Below are positions 8,313 through 16,912 of a stretch of DNA of 24,640 nt, in pieces. The DNA lies in assembly GCA_023387335.1 (NCBI GenBank), contig JAEWIF010000002.1:1-24640 (forward strand). Reading direction: 5' to 3'. Position 1 is the stretch's first letter; each line of letters starts with the position of its first letter. A program made the translations under genes and the position numbers. The DNA comes from Pseudomonadota bacterium. GTDB lineage: Bacteria; Pseudomonadota; Gammaproteobacteria; Burkholderiales; Burkholderiaceae_C. Under the pieces are notes generated by a model that was not told the origin of the DNA, made no database searches, and saw only the letters and a list, made by a program, of their open reading frames with translations.

Positions 8313-8327
8313 TTTCGACACGCGAAA
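8313..8327. promoter_or_regulatory. Candidate IclR operator 2 (palindrome)
   Basis: TTTCGACACGCGAAA, within the 17-bp perfect repeat GTTTCG-ACACG-CGAAAC at 8312-8328, lies between two divergent genes. It shares the TTTCG-N5-CGAAA architecture with 5716-5730, with a different spacer. It is about 43 bp upstream of the reductase start at 8370 and 63 bp upstream of the dehydrogenase start. Confidence 0.62.
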
Positions 8328-8369
8328 CTGCGGCTTGTCCCGCCCGGCCGGGCGATGTCTGATGTCGCC

Positions 8370-9371
8370 ATGAACCACTCCGCCGACTTCCAGGCCCTGC
8401 GCACCCACAGCGAGGATGGACGCGTCGACTCGCGTCTCGTCCGCCTGCGCTTCGATGACCTCACGCCCGGGGAGGTGCTGGTGCGCACGCGCTATGCCGG
8501 CGTCAACTACAAGGACTGCCTGTCGCTCCATGGGCGGGCCCGGATCATCACGGAGTTCCCCCGCGTCGCCGGCATCGAGCTGGTGGGCGAAGTGCTGCAG
8601 TCCGCTGATCCGCAGCTCAGCGCGGGCCAGCAGGTCCTGGTCCACGGCTTCCAGACCGGGATCGCGTTCGACGGCGGCTTCGCCGAGTGCGCGCGCGTGC
8701 CGGCCCGGCACGTGCACCCCTTGCCGCAAGGCCTGACGCCGCATGAAGCGGCCATCCTCGGCGTACCGGCCTTCACCGTGGCCATGGCCGTGGAACGGTT
8801 CATCGAGCTCGGCATCACGCCGCAATCCGGCCCCGTCGCGCTGAGCGGTGCGACCGGTGCGGTCGGGCTCATGGCGCTGGGCATCCTTCCGCGGGCCGGG
8901 TTCGGGGTGAGTGCGATGACCCGGCGGCTCGAACAGGCCGAGTCGCTCCGGCGCGCCGGCGCCACCGAAGTGATCGACGCGGCCGTGCTGCAGGAGCCTC
9001 AGCGTCCGTTGGAGAAGGCGCGTTTCGCGGCCGCCATCGACAACGTCGGCGGCGCCACCCTGTCGTGGCTGCTGCGCTCGCTGCAGGACGGTGGCGCTCT
9101 CGCCAGCGTGGGCAATGCGAGCGGGAACACCTACGAGGGGAGCGTGCTGCCGTTCATCATGCGCCGCGTCCAGATGTTCGGCGTCGTCGCCAACGCGCCG
9201 TGGCCGCAGCGCCGACGCCTGTGGGACCGGCTCGGCAGCGACTGGAAGCCGGACATGGACAAGCTGATGCCGCACGTCGGCCACATCCGGCTGGACCAGC
9301 TCATGGAGCACGCCGCGCGCCAACTGGATGGCAAGGCCGCGGGCCGCGTGCTGGTGGAGTTCGGCGGATGA
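8370..9371 (+). CDS. YhdH/AcuI-type NADPH-dependent (acryloyl-CoA-like) reductase
   Basis: A 333-residue medium-chain dehydrogenase/reductase without catalytic zinc ligands. The GroES-like half holds RTRYAGVNYKDCLSLHGR and FPRVAGIELVGEV. The Rossmann half holds VALSGATGAVGLMAL (nucleotide binding), then AAIDNVGGATL and ASVGNASG. Order and length match the YhdH/AcuI family, whose characterised members reduce acryloyl-CoA to propionyl-CoA with NADPH. The residues near the substrate loop differ enough that another enoyl-CoA or quinone substrate is possible. The start at 8370 (MNHSADFQALR) places the domain correctly; an in-frame ATG at 8355 adds five residues. Its stop overlaps the ATG of a CaiB remnant (ATGA), so it once led a longer operon. 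Confidence 0.85.
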   Translation: MNHSADFQALRTHSEDGRVDSRLVRLRFDDLTPGEVLVRTRYAGVNYKDCLSLHGRARIITEFPRVAGIELVGEVLQSADPQLSAGQQVLVHGFQTGIAFDGGFAECARVPARHVHPLPQGLTPHEAAILGVPAFTVAMAVERFIELGITPQSGPVALSGATGAVGLMALGILPRAGFGVSAMTRRLEQAESLRRAGATEVIDAAVLQEPQRPLEKARFAAAIDNVGGATLSWLLRSLQDGGALASVGNASGNTYEGSVLPFIMRRVQMFGVVANAPWPQRRRLWDRLGSDWKPDMDKLMPHVGHIRLDQLMEHAARQLDGKAAGRVLVEFGG

Positions 9372-9412
9372 ACCGGCGAGGACCGCTCGCCGGGCTGCGG
9401 GTCCTCGAGATC
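9368..9412 (+). pseudogene. CaiB/BaiF CoA-transferase gene remnant (N-terminal stub)
   Basis: Starting at the ATG that overlaps the reductase stop, 15 codons read MNRRGPLAGLRVLEI, the standard opening of CaiB/BaiF CoA-transferases (GPLAGLRVLEI). After this the frame continues with RTRALSKPAA and shows no family similarity. About 40 bp later an inverted repeat and then the convergent aldolase gene follow. The rest of the gene appears to have been deleted. The match is short, but the translational overlap and the presence of a full CaiB gene in the same cluster support it. Confidence 0.55.
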
Positions 9413-9451
9413 CGCACGAGGGCGCTCTCGAAGCCAGCCGCCACACCGCGA

Positions 9452-9489
9452 GCGAAAGCCGCGTGGGACGCCCTCCACGTGGCTTGCGC
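9452..9489. terminator. Hairpin between convergent genes, probable bidirectional terminator
   Basis: An imperfect inverted repeat with 15-nt arms (13 of 15 positions pair; arms 9452-9466 and 9475-9489; loop GACGCCCT). It lies between the reductase/CaiB-stub unit and the end of the aldolase gene. The inner 11-bp arms AAGCCGCGTGG and CCACGTGGCTT differ by a single wobble pair. There is no clear T-tract on either side, so the terminator role is inferred from position and stem strength. Confidence 0.45.
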
Positions 9490-9501
9490 CAGGGGGCGTC
9501 G

Positions 9502-10290
9502 TCAATACACGATGGCCTGTTCCGGCTTCCGCCCGGCGCCGGCGGTCCGCTGGAAGGCCTGGGTGATGATGCTCGTCGTCACGCTGGCGAAGAAGCGCGC
9601 GCCATAGGCCGCGTACCGGTCCTCGTCTTCCGGCGTCAACGCGATCGTGCCCGCGCACTTGCCGGCGCCGGCGACCGCACGCAGCGCCGCCTCGATCGCA
9701 TCCGCCACCGGCTTGGCTCGCCAGTCGCTGCCGAAGCCCATCGCATGCGACAGGTCGTTGGGGCCGACGAACACCGCGTCGATGCCGTCCACCCCGGCGA
9801 TCTCGGCTGCCTGCGCGACGGCCTGCGGCGTTTCGACCATGGCGATCAGGGCGATGCCATCGTTGCTCAAGCGCGTGTGCGCCGCTCCCGGGAACGCGCC
9901 ATACCCCGCCGCACGCGGGCTGAAGGCGCTGCCGCGCCGGCCCAGCGGCGGATAGCGCAGCTGCTGCACCAGGGCGCGCGCCTGCTCGGCGCTCTCGACC
10001 ATCGGGATCTGCACCGCGTTGGCGCCCATGTCCAGCAGGCGCGGGATGTCCGGCGCGAAGCAGCGCACCACCGGGACGATGCCGCTCGCACGCGCCGCGC
10101 GCAGCATGTTCTCCGTGGTCTCGTAGCCGGCGCAGCCGTGCTCGTTGTCGATGATGACGAAGTCGAACCCCGCATAGCCGCACATCTCGACGATGGCGGG
10201 GCTGGGCAACGCGTTGAAGACGCCGCGCAGGCGCTGGCCGCCGCGCAGCATCGCGGGCAGCCGGGTGTCGATCGGGTGACGGATTTCCAT
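9502..10290 (-). CDS. HpcH/HpaI-family class II aldolase
   Basis: A 262-residue metal-dependent aldolase of the HpcH/HpaI (HpaI, GarL) family, which cleaves 2-keto-3-hydroxy acids to pyruvate and an aldehyde. The catalytic set lines up well with E. coli HpaI: His51 (DNEHG), Arg76 (VVRCFAPD), and metal ligands Glu153 (IAMVETPQA) and Asp179 (FVGPNDLS). QIPMVESAEQA and the PPLGRRGSAF loop are also typical. The ATG at 10288-10290 has a good ribosome binding site (AAGGAG). It diverges from the HisD-like gene across two perfect palindromes, so both sides are probably controlled by the LacI protein at 12469. Its real substrate is not visible from sequence. Confidence 0.92.
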   Translation of the reverse strand: MEIRHPIDTRLPAMLRGGQRLRGVFNALPSPAIVEMCGYAGFDFVIIDNEHGCAGYETTENMLRAARASGIVPVVRCFAPDIPRLLDMGANAVQIPMVESAEQARALVQQLRYPPLGRRGSAFSPRAAGYGAFPGAAHTRLSNDGIALIAMVETPQAVAQAAEIAGVDGIDAVFVGPNDLSHAMGFGSDWRAKPVADAIEAALRAVAGAGKCAGTIALTPEDEDRYAAYGARFFASVTTSIITQAFQRTAGAGRKPEQAIVY

Positions 10291-10317
10291 CTGTTTCTCC
10301 TTCGCGCCAAGGGCGCC

Positions 10318-10333
10318 TTGCATACGTATGCAA
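10318..10333. promoter_or_regulatory. Candidate LacI-type operator, aldolase-proximal
   Basis: TTGCATACGTATGCAA is a perfect 16-bp palindrome with a central CG, the shape usual for LacI-family operators. It lies 28 bp upstream of the aldolase start. The same 16-mer recurs 32 bp away (centre to centre), about three helical turns, so both sites face the same side of the DNA. Confidence 0.7.
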
Positions 10334-10347
10334 ATCATGCCAGAATA

Positions 10348-10367
10348 GTTTGCATACGTATGCAAAC
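10348..10367. promoter_or_regulatory. Candidate LacI-type operator, HisD-proximal
   Basis: GTTTGCATACGTATGCAAAC is a perfect 20-bp palindrome containing the same 16-bp core as 10318-10333. It ends 21 bp before the HisD-like start codon. A weak plus-strand promoter (TTGCAT at 10318, 17-bp spacer, CAGAAT at 10341) would lie over and between the two operators, consistent with repression. Confidence 0.7.
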
Positions 10368-10388
10368 CCTCCAACCTTCCGAAGCCAA

Positions 10389-11704
10389 ATGATCAGATAT
10401 CTCAAGCGGGGCAAGGACGTCCAGATCCGCGCCGAGGACAACGCCAAGGTCCGCGCCACGGTCGAGTCCATCATCGCCGACGTGGAGTCGCGCGGCGACG
10501 CCGCGGTGCGCGACTACAGCCGCAAGTTCGACAACTGGGACCCCGCCGATTTCCGGCTGTCCCGTGCCGAGATCGAAGCGGCCCGCAAGAGCCTGTCGGC
10601 ACGCGAGATCGAGGACATCGCCTTCGCGCAGAAGCAGATCCGCCACTTCGCGCAGGTCCAGCGCGACTCCATGAAGGATGTCGAGGTGGAGACGGTTCCG
10701 GGCGTGGTGCTCGGCCACCGGAACATCCCCGTCAACGCGGTCGGCTGCTACATCCCGGGCGGCAAGTACCCCATGGTGGCGTCCGCCCACATGAGCGTGC
10801 TCACCGCGAAGGTCGCCGGCGTCAAGCGCGTGGTCGCGACCGCGCCGCCGTACCAGCAGAAGCCGCATCCGGCCATCGTGACGGCGATGGACATGGCAGG
10901 CGCCGACGAGATCCTGGTGCTGGGCGGCGTCCAGGCCGTGGTCGCCATGGCCGTGGGCACCCAGAGCCTGGCACCGGTCGACATGCTGGTCGGCCCGGGC
11001 AACATGTACGTGGCCGAAGCCAAGCGCCAGCTGTACGGGCGCGTGGGCATCGACCTCTTCGCCGGCCCCACCGAAACGCTGGTCATCGCCGACGATTCCG
11101 TCGATGGCGAGATCTGCGCGGTCGACCTGCTGGGACAGGCCGAGCACGGCCCGACGTCCCCCTCGGTGCTGCTGACGACCAGCGAGAAGCTGGCGCACGA
11201 CACCCTGGCGCAGATCGAGCGCCAGCTGCGCATCCTGCCCACGGCCGAGGTCGCCGCGCAGAGCTGGGCCGAGTACGGCGAAGTGATCGTCTGCGACACC
11301 GACGAGGAGATGCTGCGCAAGGCCGACGAGCTCGCCTTCGAGCATGTCCAGGTGATGACCCGCGACCCGGACTTCTTCCTCGAGCGCATGACCAACTTCG
11401 GCGCCCTGTTCCTCGGCCCGCGCACCAACGTGAGCTTCGGCGACAAGGTCATCGGCACCAACCACACGCTGCCCACCAACCGCAATGCGCGCTACACCGG
11501 CGGCCTGTGGGTCGGCAAGTTCCTCAAGACCTGCACCTACCAGAAGGTTCTGACGGACGAGGCCAGTGCGCTCGTGGGCTCCTACTGCTCGCGCCTGTGC
11601 CACATGGAGAACTTCGCCGGCCACGGCGAGCAGGCCAACATCCGCGTGCGCCGCTACGGCACGCGCCCCGAGCTGCCCTGGTACCAGCCGGTGCCCGCCG
11701 GGGA

Positions 11705-11708
<4 letters not shown>
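10389..11708 (+). CDS. Histidinol-dehydrogenase-like enzyme (sulfopropanediol 3-dehydrogenase type)
   Basis: A 439-residue zinc- and NAD-dependent dehydrogenase of the HisD superfamily. All key residues align with E. coli HisD: zinc ligands Gln250 and His253 (LLGQAEHG), Asp352 (FGDKVIGTNH) and His412 (FAGHGEQA), and the catalytic pair Glu318-His319 (AFEHV). GPGNMYVAEAKRQLYG and LFAGPTETLV are family blocks. It is not set among his genes, and the TGGLWVGKFLKTCTYQ and GHGEQANIRVRR segments resemble non-histidine members such as HpsN, which oxidises 2,3-dihydroxypropane-1-sulfonate. It probably oxidises a hydroxylated acid to the carboxylate level in two steps; the substrate is inferred only from relatives. 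The ATG at 10389 lies just after two LacI-type palindromes. The stop overlaps the SDR start (ATGA). Confidence 0.88.
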
Positions 11709-12468
<760 letters not shown>

Positions 12469-12472
<4 letters not shown>

Positions 12473-13488
12473 AGTCCAACGCCACGGCCCAGGACGTCGC
12501 GCGCCTCGCGAAGGTTTCGCAGTCCGCCGTCAGCCGCACGTTCACGCCCGGCGCGAGCGTGTCCGAGCAGACGCGGGAACGCGTGACGGCGGCCGCCCGC
12601 GAGCTGGGCTACCGACCGAACGCGATGGCCCGCACGCTGATCACCGGCCGCAGCCGCATCGTCGCGCTGGTGATGAGCTACCTGGAGAACCAGTTCTATC
12701 CGCTGGTGATCGAGAAGCTGTCGCAGCAGCTGCAGCAGCACGGCTACCACGTGCTGATGTTCATCAGCGGCCAGGACGAGCCCGATACGGTGCTCACGGA
12801 GATCCTGCAATACCAGGTGGACGCCATCGTGATGGCGTCCACCACGCTTTCGCCAGACCTCGCCAAGAGCTGCGCCGACTCGGGCGTGCCGGTCGTCCTG
12901 TTCAACCGCGTCCCCGAGATGGGCGCGGCGGCGCACCGCACCGCGAGCACCGTCACCTCGGACAACTACCGCGGCGGCCGCCTGGCCGGCGAACTGCTCG
13001 TGGCGCGCGGCCACCGGCGCATCGCCTTCCTGGCCGGCCTGGAGAACTCGTCCACCAGCATCGAGCGCGAACGCGGGTTCAACGACGCGCTGCGCGAAGC
13101 GGGCCTGGCGCCGTTCGCCAGGGCCGTGGGGCGCTACCAGTTCGAGGGCGCGCAGGAGGCGACGCGCCAGCTGTTCACGGGCGCCCTCCGGCCGGACGCC
13201 GTCTTCGTCGCCAACGACCACATGGCCATCGCCGCGCTGGACGTGCTGCGCATCGAGCTGCGGCTTCGCGTGCCCGAGGACGTGAGCGTCATCGGCTTCG
13301 ACGACGTGCCGCAGGCCGCGTGGGGCGCCTACGGCCTCACCACGGTCGTGCAGAGCGTGCAGGACATGGTCGATGCCACGGTCGGGCTCCTGCTGCAGCA
13401 GATCCAGGAGGAAGCGCGCCCCCGCGACGTGGTCATCCCCTGCCGGCTCGTGGAGCGCCAGTCCGTGCGCCCCGCCCCGTCCCGCTGA
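12469..13488 (+). CDS. LacI-family transcriptional regulator
   Basis: A 339-residue repressor. The N-terminal helix-turn-helix (TAQDVARLAKVSQSAVSRTF, residues 6-25) and hinge helix (YRPNAMARTLITGRS) are followed by a periplasmic-binding-like ligand domain (IVALVMSY from about 61; DAVFVANDHMAIAALDVLR; VSVIGFDDVPQAAW). The start overlaps the SDR stop by 4 nt, so it is made with the enzymes it probably controls. The only LacI-shaped operators in the window are the paired palindromes at 10318-10367, directly upstream of this operon and of the divergent aldolase gene. Its ligand is probably the pathway substrate or an early product. Confidence 0.94.
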
Positions 13489-13539
13489 CCGGTTTCGCGC
13501 CCGCTCCATTCCATCCCATTCCCATCAGGAGACATTCCC

Positions 13540-14526
13540 ATGAATTCCCATCGCCGCAAGCTCTGCGCGCTCGCCACGGCCGCGCTCGCCATCACCGCCG
13601 CGCCGGCGGGTTGGGCGCAGGATGCGCCCTGGCCCAGCAAGCCGGTCAAGTACATCGTCCCGTTCTCGCCCGGCGGCGTATCCGACGGCGTGGCGCGGCT
13701 GATCGCCCAGCACCTGGCCGGCCGCATCGGCCAGCCGGTGGTGATCGAAAACCGACCGGGCGTGTCCGGCATCGTGGGCACTCAGGCGACCGCACGCTCG
13801 CCCGCCGACGGCTACACGCTGATGGGCGGCACCATCACGACGCACGCCGTCAATCCGTTCTTCACCAAGAACCTGGGCTACGACCCGGTCAAGGACTTCG
13901 CGCCGGTCAACCTGGTCGGCATGGTCAGCAACGCGCTGGTGGTCCCGGCCGACAGCCGCTTCAACTCGGTGGCGCAGGTGATCGCCGAACTCAATGCCAG
14001 GCCGGACAGCCTGACGTACGGCACCGCCGGCGCGGGCACGTCGCAGCACCTGTCGGGCCAGCTGTTCCAGAGCATCACCGGCACGCACCTGCGCCAGATC
14101 ATCTACAAGGGTGGCTCGCAGGCGATGGTGGACCTGGTCGGCGGCCAGATCGACATGGTCTTCGAGACCGTCGCGGCCGCCCGTCCCATGATCGACGCCA
14201 AGCGGGTGAAGGTGCTGGCCGTCACCTCCCGCAACCCGGTTCCCAGCCTGCCGGGCGTGCCTCCGCTGGCCGAGGTCGGCGTCCCGAATTTCGAGATGCA
14301 GTCCTGGCAAGGCGTGTTCGCGCCCGCCGGCACCCCGCACGCCATCGTCGACCGGCTGGGCCGCGAGATCGCCGCGATCGTCGCGACGCCCGAAGTGCAG
14401 GCCAGGCTGCGCACCCTCGGCGTCGAACCCGACGGCCGCGGGCCCGCGCCCTTCTCCGCCTTCCAGCGCGCCGAGATCGCGAAGTGGGGCAAGGTCATCA
14501 AGGACAGCGGCATCCAGGCCGAGTAA
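13540..14526 (+). CDS. TTT (Bug family) periplasmic solute-binding protein, first of a pair
   Basis: A 328-residue binding protein with a signal peptide (MNSHRRKLCALATAALAITA, cleavage predicted after GWA near 26). The mature protein shows the family blocks WPSKPVKYIVPFSPGGVSDG, VVIENRPGVSGIVGTQ, SPADGYTLMGG and TAGAGTSQHLSGQLF. A clear ribosome binding site (GGAGA) precedes the ATG. It lies 51 nt after the LacI gene, probably in the same transcript, and should capture the substrate of this catabolic module in the periplasm. No TctAB membrane genes are in the window. Confidence 0.94.
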   Translation: MNSHRRKLCALATAALAITAAPAGWAQDAPWPSKPVKYIVPFSPGGVSDGVARLIAQHLAGRIGQPVVIENRPGVSGIVGTQATARSPADGYTLMGGTITTHAVNPFFTKNLGYDPVKDFAPVNLVGMVSNALVVPADSRFNSVAQVIAELNARPDSLTYGTAGAGTSQHLSGQLFQSITGTHLRQIIYKGGSQAMVDLVGGQIDMVFETVAAARPMIDAKRVKVLAVTSRNPVPSLPGVPPLAEVGVPNFEMQSWQGVFAPAGTPHAIVDRLGREIAAIVATPEVQARLRTLGVEPDGRGPAPFSAFQRAEIAKWGKVIKDSGIQAE

Positions 14527-14547
14527 CCCGTCACCCGAGCAGACAAC

Positions 14548-15567
14548 ATGATCGAACAACTCAAGAAGCACATCGCGCGCCGCCATTTCGCCGTTGCGCT
14601 GGCGACCGCCGCGTTGCCGCTGTCGGCCGCTTTCGCCCAGTCCGCGCAACCCGCCGTCCCGGGCGGCTATCCGAACACCGGCCGCGTGATGATCGTCGTG
14701 CCCTTCGCGCCCGGTGGCGCCACCGACATCGTCGCCCGCCTGGTCGCCGATGAACTGGGCAAGCGCTGGGGCACCGCCGTCGTCGTCGACAACAAGGCCG
14801 GCGCGGGCGGCGGCATCGGCACGGAGTTCGTCGCCCGCGCCAAGCCGGACGGCTACACGCTGCTGCTGGGAACCCAGACCGCACTCGCGGTGAATCCCAA
14901 CCTCGGCAAGAAGCTCAGCTACAACGTGGAACGCGACTTCGCGCCCATCACCCAGCTGGCCAGCACGCCGCTGGTCCTGCTGGCCAGCAACAAGTCCCAG
15001 GCCCGCAACGCGAAGGAGCTGATGGCGGCCATCAAGGCCAAGCCCGATGCGATCTCCTACGGCACCAGCGGCATGGCCACCTCGCAGCACCTGACCACGC
15101 TGATGCTGCTCAGCCGCATCGGCGGCAAGGCCGTCCACGTCCCCTACAAGGGCAGCAGCCAGTCGCTGACCGACCTGGCGGGCAACCAGATCGACATGCA
15201 GTTCGACAACATGACCACTGCGCTGGCCTTCGCCAAGAACGGCCAGGTCAAGGCATTGGCCGTGACCAGTGCGGTTCGCTCGGAGCTCGCGCCCGACCTG
15301 CCGACGGTGGCCGAATCCGGCGTCCCCGGCTTCGAAGCCGCGACCTGGCTGGGCCTGCTGGCGCCCGCCGGCACGCCGGCGCCGGTCATCTCGTTCCTCA
15401 ATCGCGAAGTGGTCGCCGTGCTGGAGTCGCCTTCGGCGAAGGCGAAGCTCGCCGCGCAGGGTTTCACGCCCAAGCCCATGTCGGCCGACGGTTTCAGGAA
15501 GTTCATCCAGGACGAGACGGTGAAGTTCGGCGAGCTGATCAAGGCCAACAACATCGTCGTGGACTGA
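14548..15567 (+). CDS. TTT (Bug family) periplasmic solute-binding protein, second of a pair
   Basis: A 339-residue binding protein. It has a signal peptide with a longer basic n-region (MIEQLKKHIARRHF, cleavage predicted after AFA near 30) and the blocks VMIVVPFAPGGATDIVARL, VVVDNKAGAGGGIGTEF, KPDGYTLLLGTQ and HVPYKGSSQSLTDLAGNQ. It starts 21 nt after the preceding binding protein. The two differ too much to be a recent tandem copy, so they may recognise different ligands or stereoisomers. The ribosome binding site is weak, and the close spacing suggests cotranscription. Confidence 0.93.
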   Translation: MIEQLKKHIARRHFAVALATAALPLSAAFAQSAQPAVPGGYPNTGRVMIVVPFAPGGATDIVARLVADELGKRWGTAVVVDNKAGAGGGIGTEFVARAKPDGYTLLLGTQTALAVNPNLGKKLSYNVERDFAPITQLASTPLVLLASNKSQARNAKELMAAIKAKPDAISYGTSGMATSQHLTTLMLLSRIGGKAVHVPYKGSSQSLTDLAGNQIDMQFDNMTTALAFAKNGQVKALAVTSAVRSELAPDLPTVAESGVPGFEAATWLGLLAPAGTPAPVISFLNREVVAVLESPSAKAKLAAQGFTPKPMSADGFRKFIQDETVKFGELIKANNIVVD

Positions 15568-15578
15568 GAGGCTGACGC

Positions 15579-15854
15579 ATGAGCCAGGTGCAACCCGGCT
15601 GAACTCACGCCGGAACTGGTGGCCATCCCGACCTCGGCGGACACGCCGACGATCTGCAATGCCATGACGGCGACCTGCTGCACATGGACCGCCATGGCGC
15701 GGTGATCATCCAGCGGGAAGCGCTGGCGGGCCTGCCGCGCGGCATCGAGGTCATCACCGCCCGGGAACGGCCCTTGATCGAGGCTTCGCGCAGGCCCGGG
15801 TTCTCCGTCGCACACCTGAAGGCGGCGATGCAGGAAGCCGGCGATATCCACTGA
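15579..15854 (+). pseudogene. RraA-type aldolase gene, frameshifted and internally deleted
   Basis: Three fragments of an RraA / 4-hydroxy-4-methyl-2-oxoglutarate aldolase-like gene survive. The ATG at 15579 reads MSQVQP then stops. One frame over, from 15598, the text is AELTPELVAIPTSADTPTICNAM, a normal N-terminus. From 15666, back in the first frame, it reads DGDLLHMDRHGAVIIQREAL and continues to PGFSVAHLKAAMQEAGDIH, the normal C-terminus, ending at the TGA at 15852-15854. An extra G near 15597 explains the first shift. The central portion, roughly 120 residues in relatives including the active site, is missing. It follows the second TTT gene by 11 nt, so it was once the last enzyme of this operon. 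Confidence 0.75.
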
Positions 15855-16017
15855 CGTCCAAGCGGGGCGCACCCGGCCAACCATCAGGGGTTCGGCGGAG
15901 AGCGCAGACGGGTGCTCGCTGACCTGGGAGCACCGGCCGGAGATCCGGGAATGCCGCGTAGACTCCCGCCGCCGGCATACCGCTGGCCACGAGACCCAAT
16001 CCAGGAAAGAGCGAGAC

Positions 16018-16410
16018 ATGTTGAACCACGTGATGGTCGGCACCAACGACGTCGAGCGGGCCAAGCGCTTCTACGACGCCTTGCTCGGCGTGCTGGGCGC
16101 GCCAGAGGGAGTACGCAACGTGAATGCCACCGGCCAGTCACGCCTGTTCTACCGCCACGACGGCAGCACCTTCGGCGTCAGTGAGCCGATCGACGGCCAG
16201 CCGGCGACCCATGCCAACGGCGGCACCATCGGCTTCAAGTGCCGATCGGCTGAGCAGCTGCAGGCCTTCCACGACACGGCCGTCGCGCATGGCGGGACAT
16301 CGATCGAAGGCGCGCCCGGCCCGCGCGACGGAAAGCCAGGCGCGATGCACATGGCCTACGTTCGCGATCCGGACGGCAACAAGCTCTGCGCGGTCTACCG
16401 GCCGGCCTGA
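16018..16410 (+). CDS. VOC family (glyoxalase/bleomycin-resistance-like) protein
   Basis: A 130-residue single-domain member of the vicinal oxygen chelate superfamily. The start MLNHVMVGTNDVERAKRFYD is the usual first beta-alpha unit, and MHMAYVRDPDGNKLCAVY is the typical final strand pair. His4 and the acidic or histidine positions near 115 could be metal ligands. Such small VOC proteins include lyases, dioxygenases and resistance proteins, so no reaction can be assigned. A purine-rich stretch (GGAAAGAGCGAG) precedes the ATG. It stands alone on its strand, 163 nt after the RraA remnant, and its stop codon lies within a hairpin shared with the convergent gene. Confidence 0.88.
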   Translation: MLNHVMVGTNDVERAKRFYDALLGVLGAPEGVRNVNATGQSRLFYRHDGSTFGVSEPIDGQPATHANGGTIGFKCRSAEQLQAFHDTAVAHGGTSIEGAPGPRDGKPGAMHMAYVRDPDGNKLCAVYRPA

Positions 16411-16429
16411 GGCGTACGGCTGCGCCTCA
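16408..16429. terminator. Hairpin overlapping two convergent stop codons
   Basis: TGAGGCG (16408-16414) and CGCCTCA (16423-16429) form a perfect 7-bp stem around an 8-nt loop. The left arm includes the TGA of the VOC gene and the right arm the TGA of the opposite-strand metalloprotease-like gene. No T-tract is present. It may limit read-through in both directions. Confidence 0.35.
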
Positions 16430-16912
16430 TGGCAGCGCCGGCGTCAGGAACGGCGAGAAGTACACGTTCGGGCGCCCATCGGCGAAACCAGTCGGGTTGT
16501 AGTAGTAGAGCCCGTCGGGGTCGACCAGGCGGCGGTCGAAGCACCAGCGTCCGCGGCCTCCAAACATGAGGTCGCACAACTGCCAGGGCGCCGGGTTGGG
16601 GTCGGACTCGGCGACGTGCGGCGCCCCCAGCACGTGGAACAGCTCATGGATGTGCATGTAGTCGGTCCACCCGGGCTCGGCCGTCGGCGAGCTCGCGTAA
16701 GGCAGCGAGTCGCAGCGCACCCCGCCCGAGGTGGCACGAAGGAACACCACGGCGGCCCTCTCGCCCTGGTCGACCATTGACGGGCTCAGGGCGCCGGCGC
16801 AGTACTGCGAACCCCCGACCTCGGCGAACACCAGGTAGCGGTGCCGAGGATCGATCTGCCCGGCCTGCCGAAGCTCCCTTTCAGCGCTCGCCGCACAGCG
16901 CCGTCGATCCAT
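16427..16912 (-). CDS. Metzincin-like zinc metalloprotease homologue, N-terminally truncated
   Basis: A 161-residue open frame with a complete zinc motif HELFHVLGAPH (residues 89-99; HExxHxxGxxH with Glu90) and a Met-turn-like CDLMF (113-117). Tyr38-Cys39 (QYCAGAL), Cys67 and Cys113 suggest disulphides, as in exported proteins, but there is no signal peptide. The first residues look out of register: the neighbouring frame just upstream reads NDTEWIDGAVRRAL, a better lead into RELRQAGQIDPRHRYLVF, and an in-frame TGA lies three codons before the ATG. The gene therefore seems to have lost its N-terminus through a frameshift near 16880-16890 and further decay. It is divergent from the MEDS gene. 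Activity and substrate are unknown; the motif is clear, the intactness is doubtful. Confidence 0.6.
   Translation of the reverse strand: MDRRRCAASAERELRQAGQIDPRHRYLVFAEVGGSQYCAGALSPSMVDQGERAAVVFLRATSGGVRCDSLPYASSPTAEPGWTDYMHIHELFHVLGAPHVAESDPNPAPWQLCDLMFGGRGRWCFDRRLVDPDGLYYYNPTGFADGRPNVYFSPFLTPALP

Noticed and set aside
15144..16064. A 306-codon minus-strand frame across the RraA remnant
   Set aside because: It is antisense to the TTT gene for half its length, and its remaining text is Ser/Arg/Pro-rich without similarity. The plus-strand RraA fragments explain the region.
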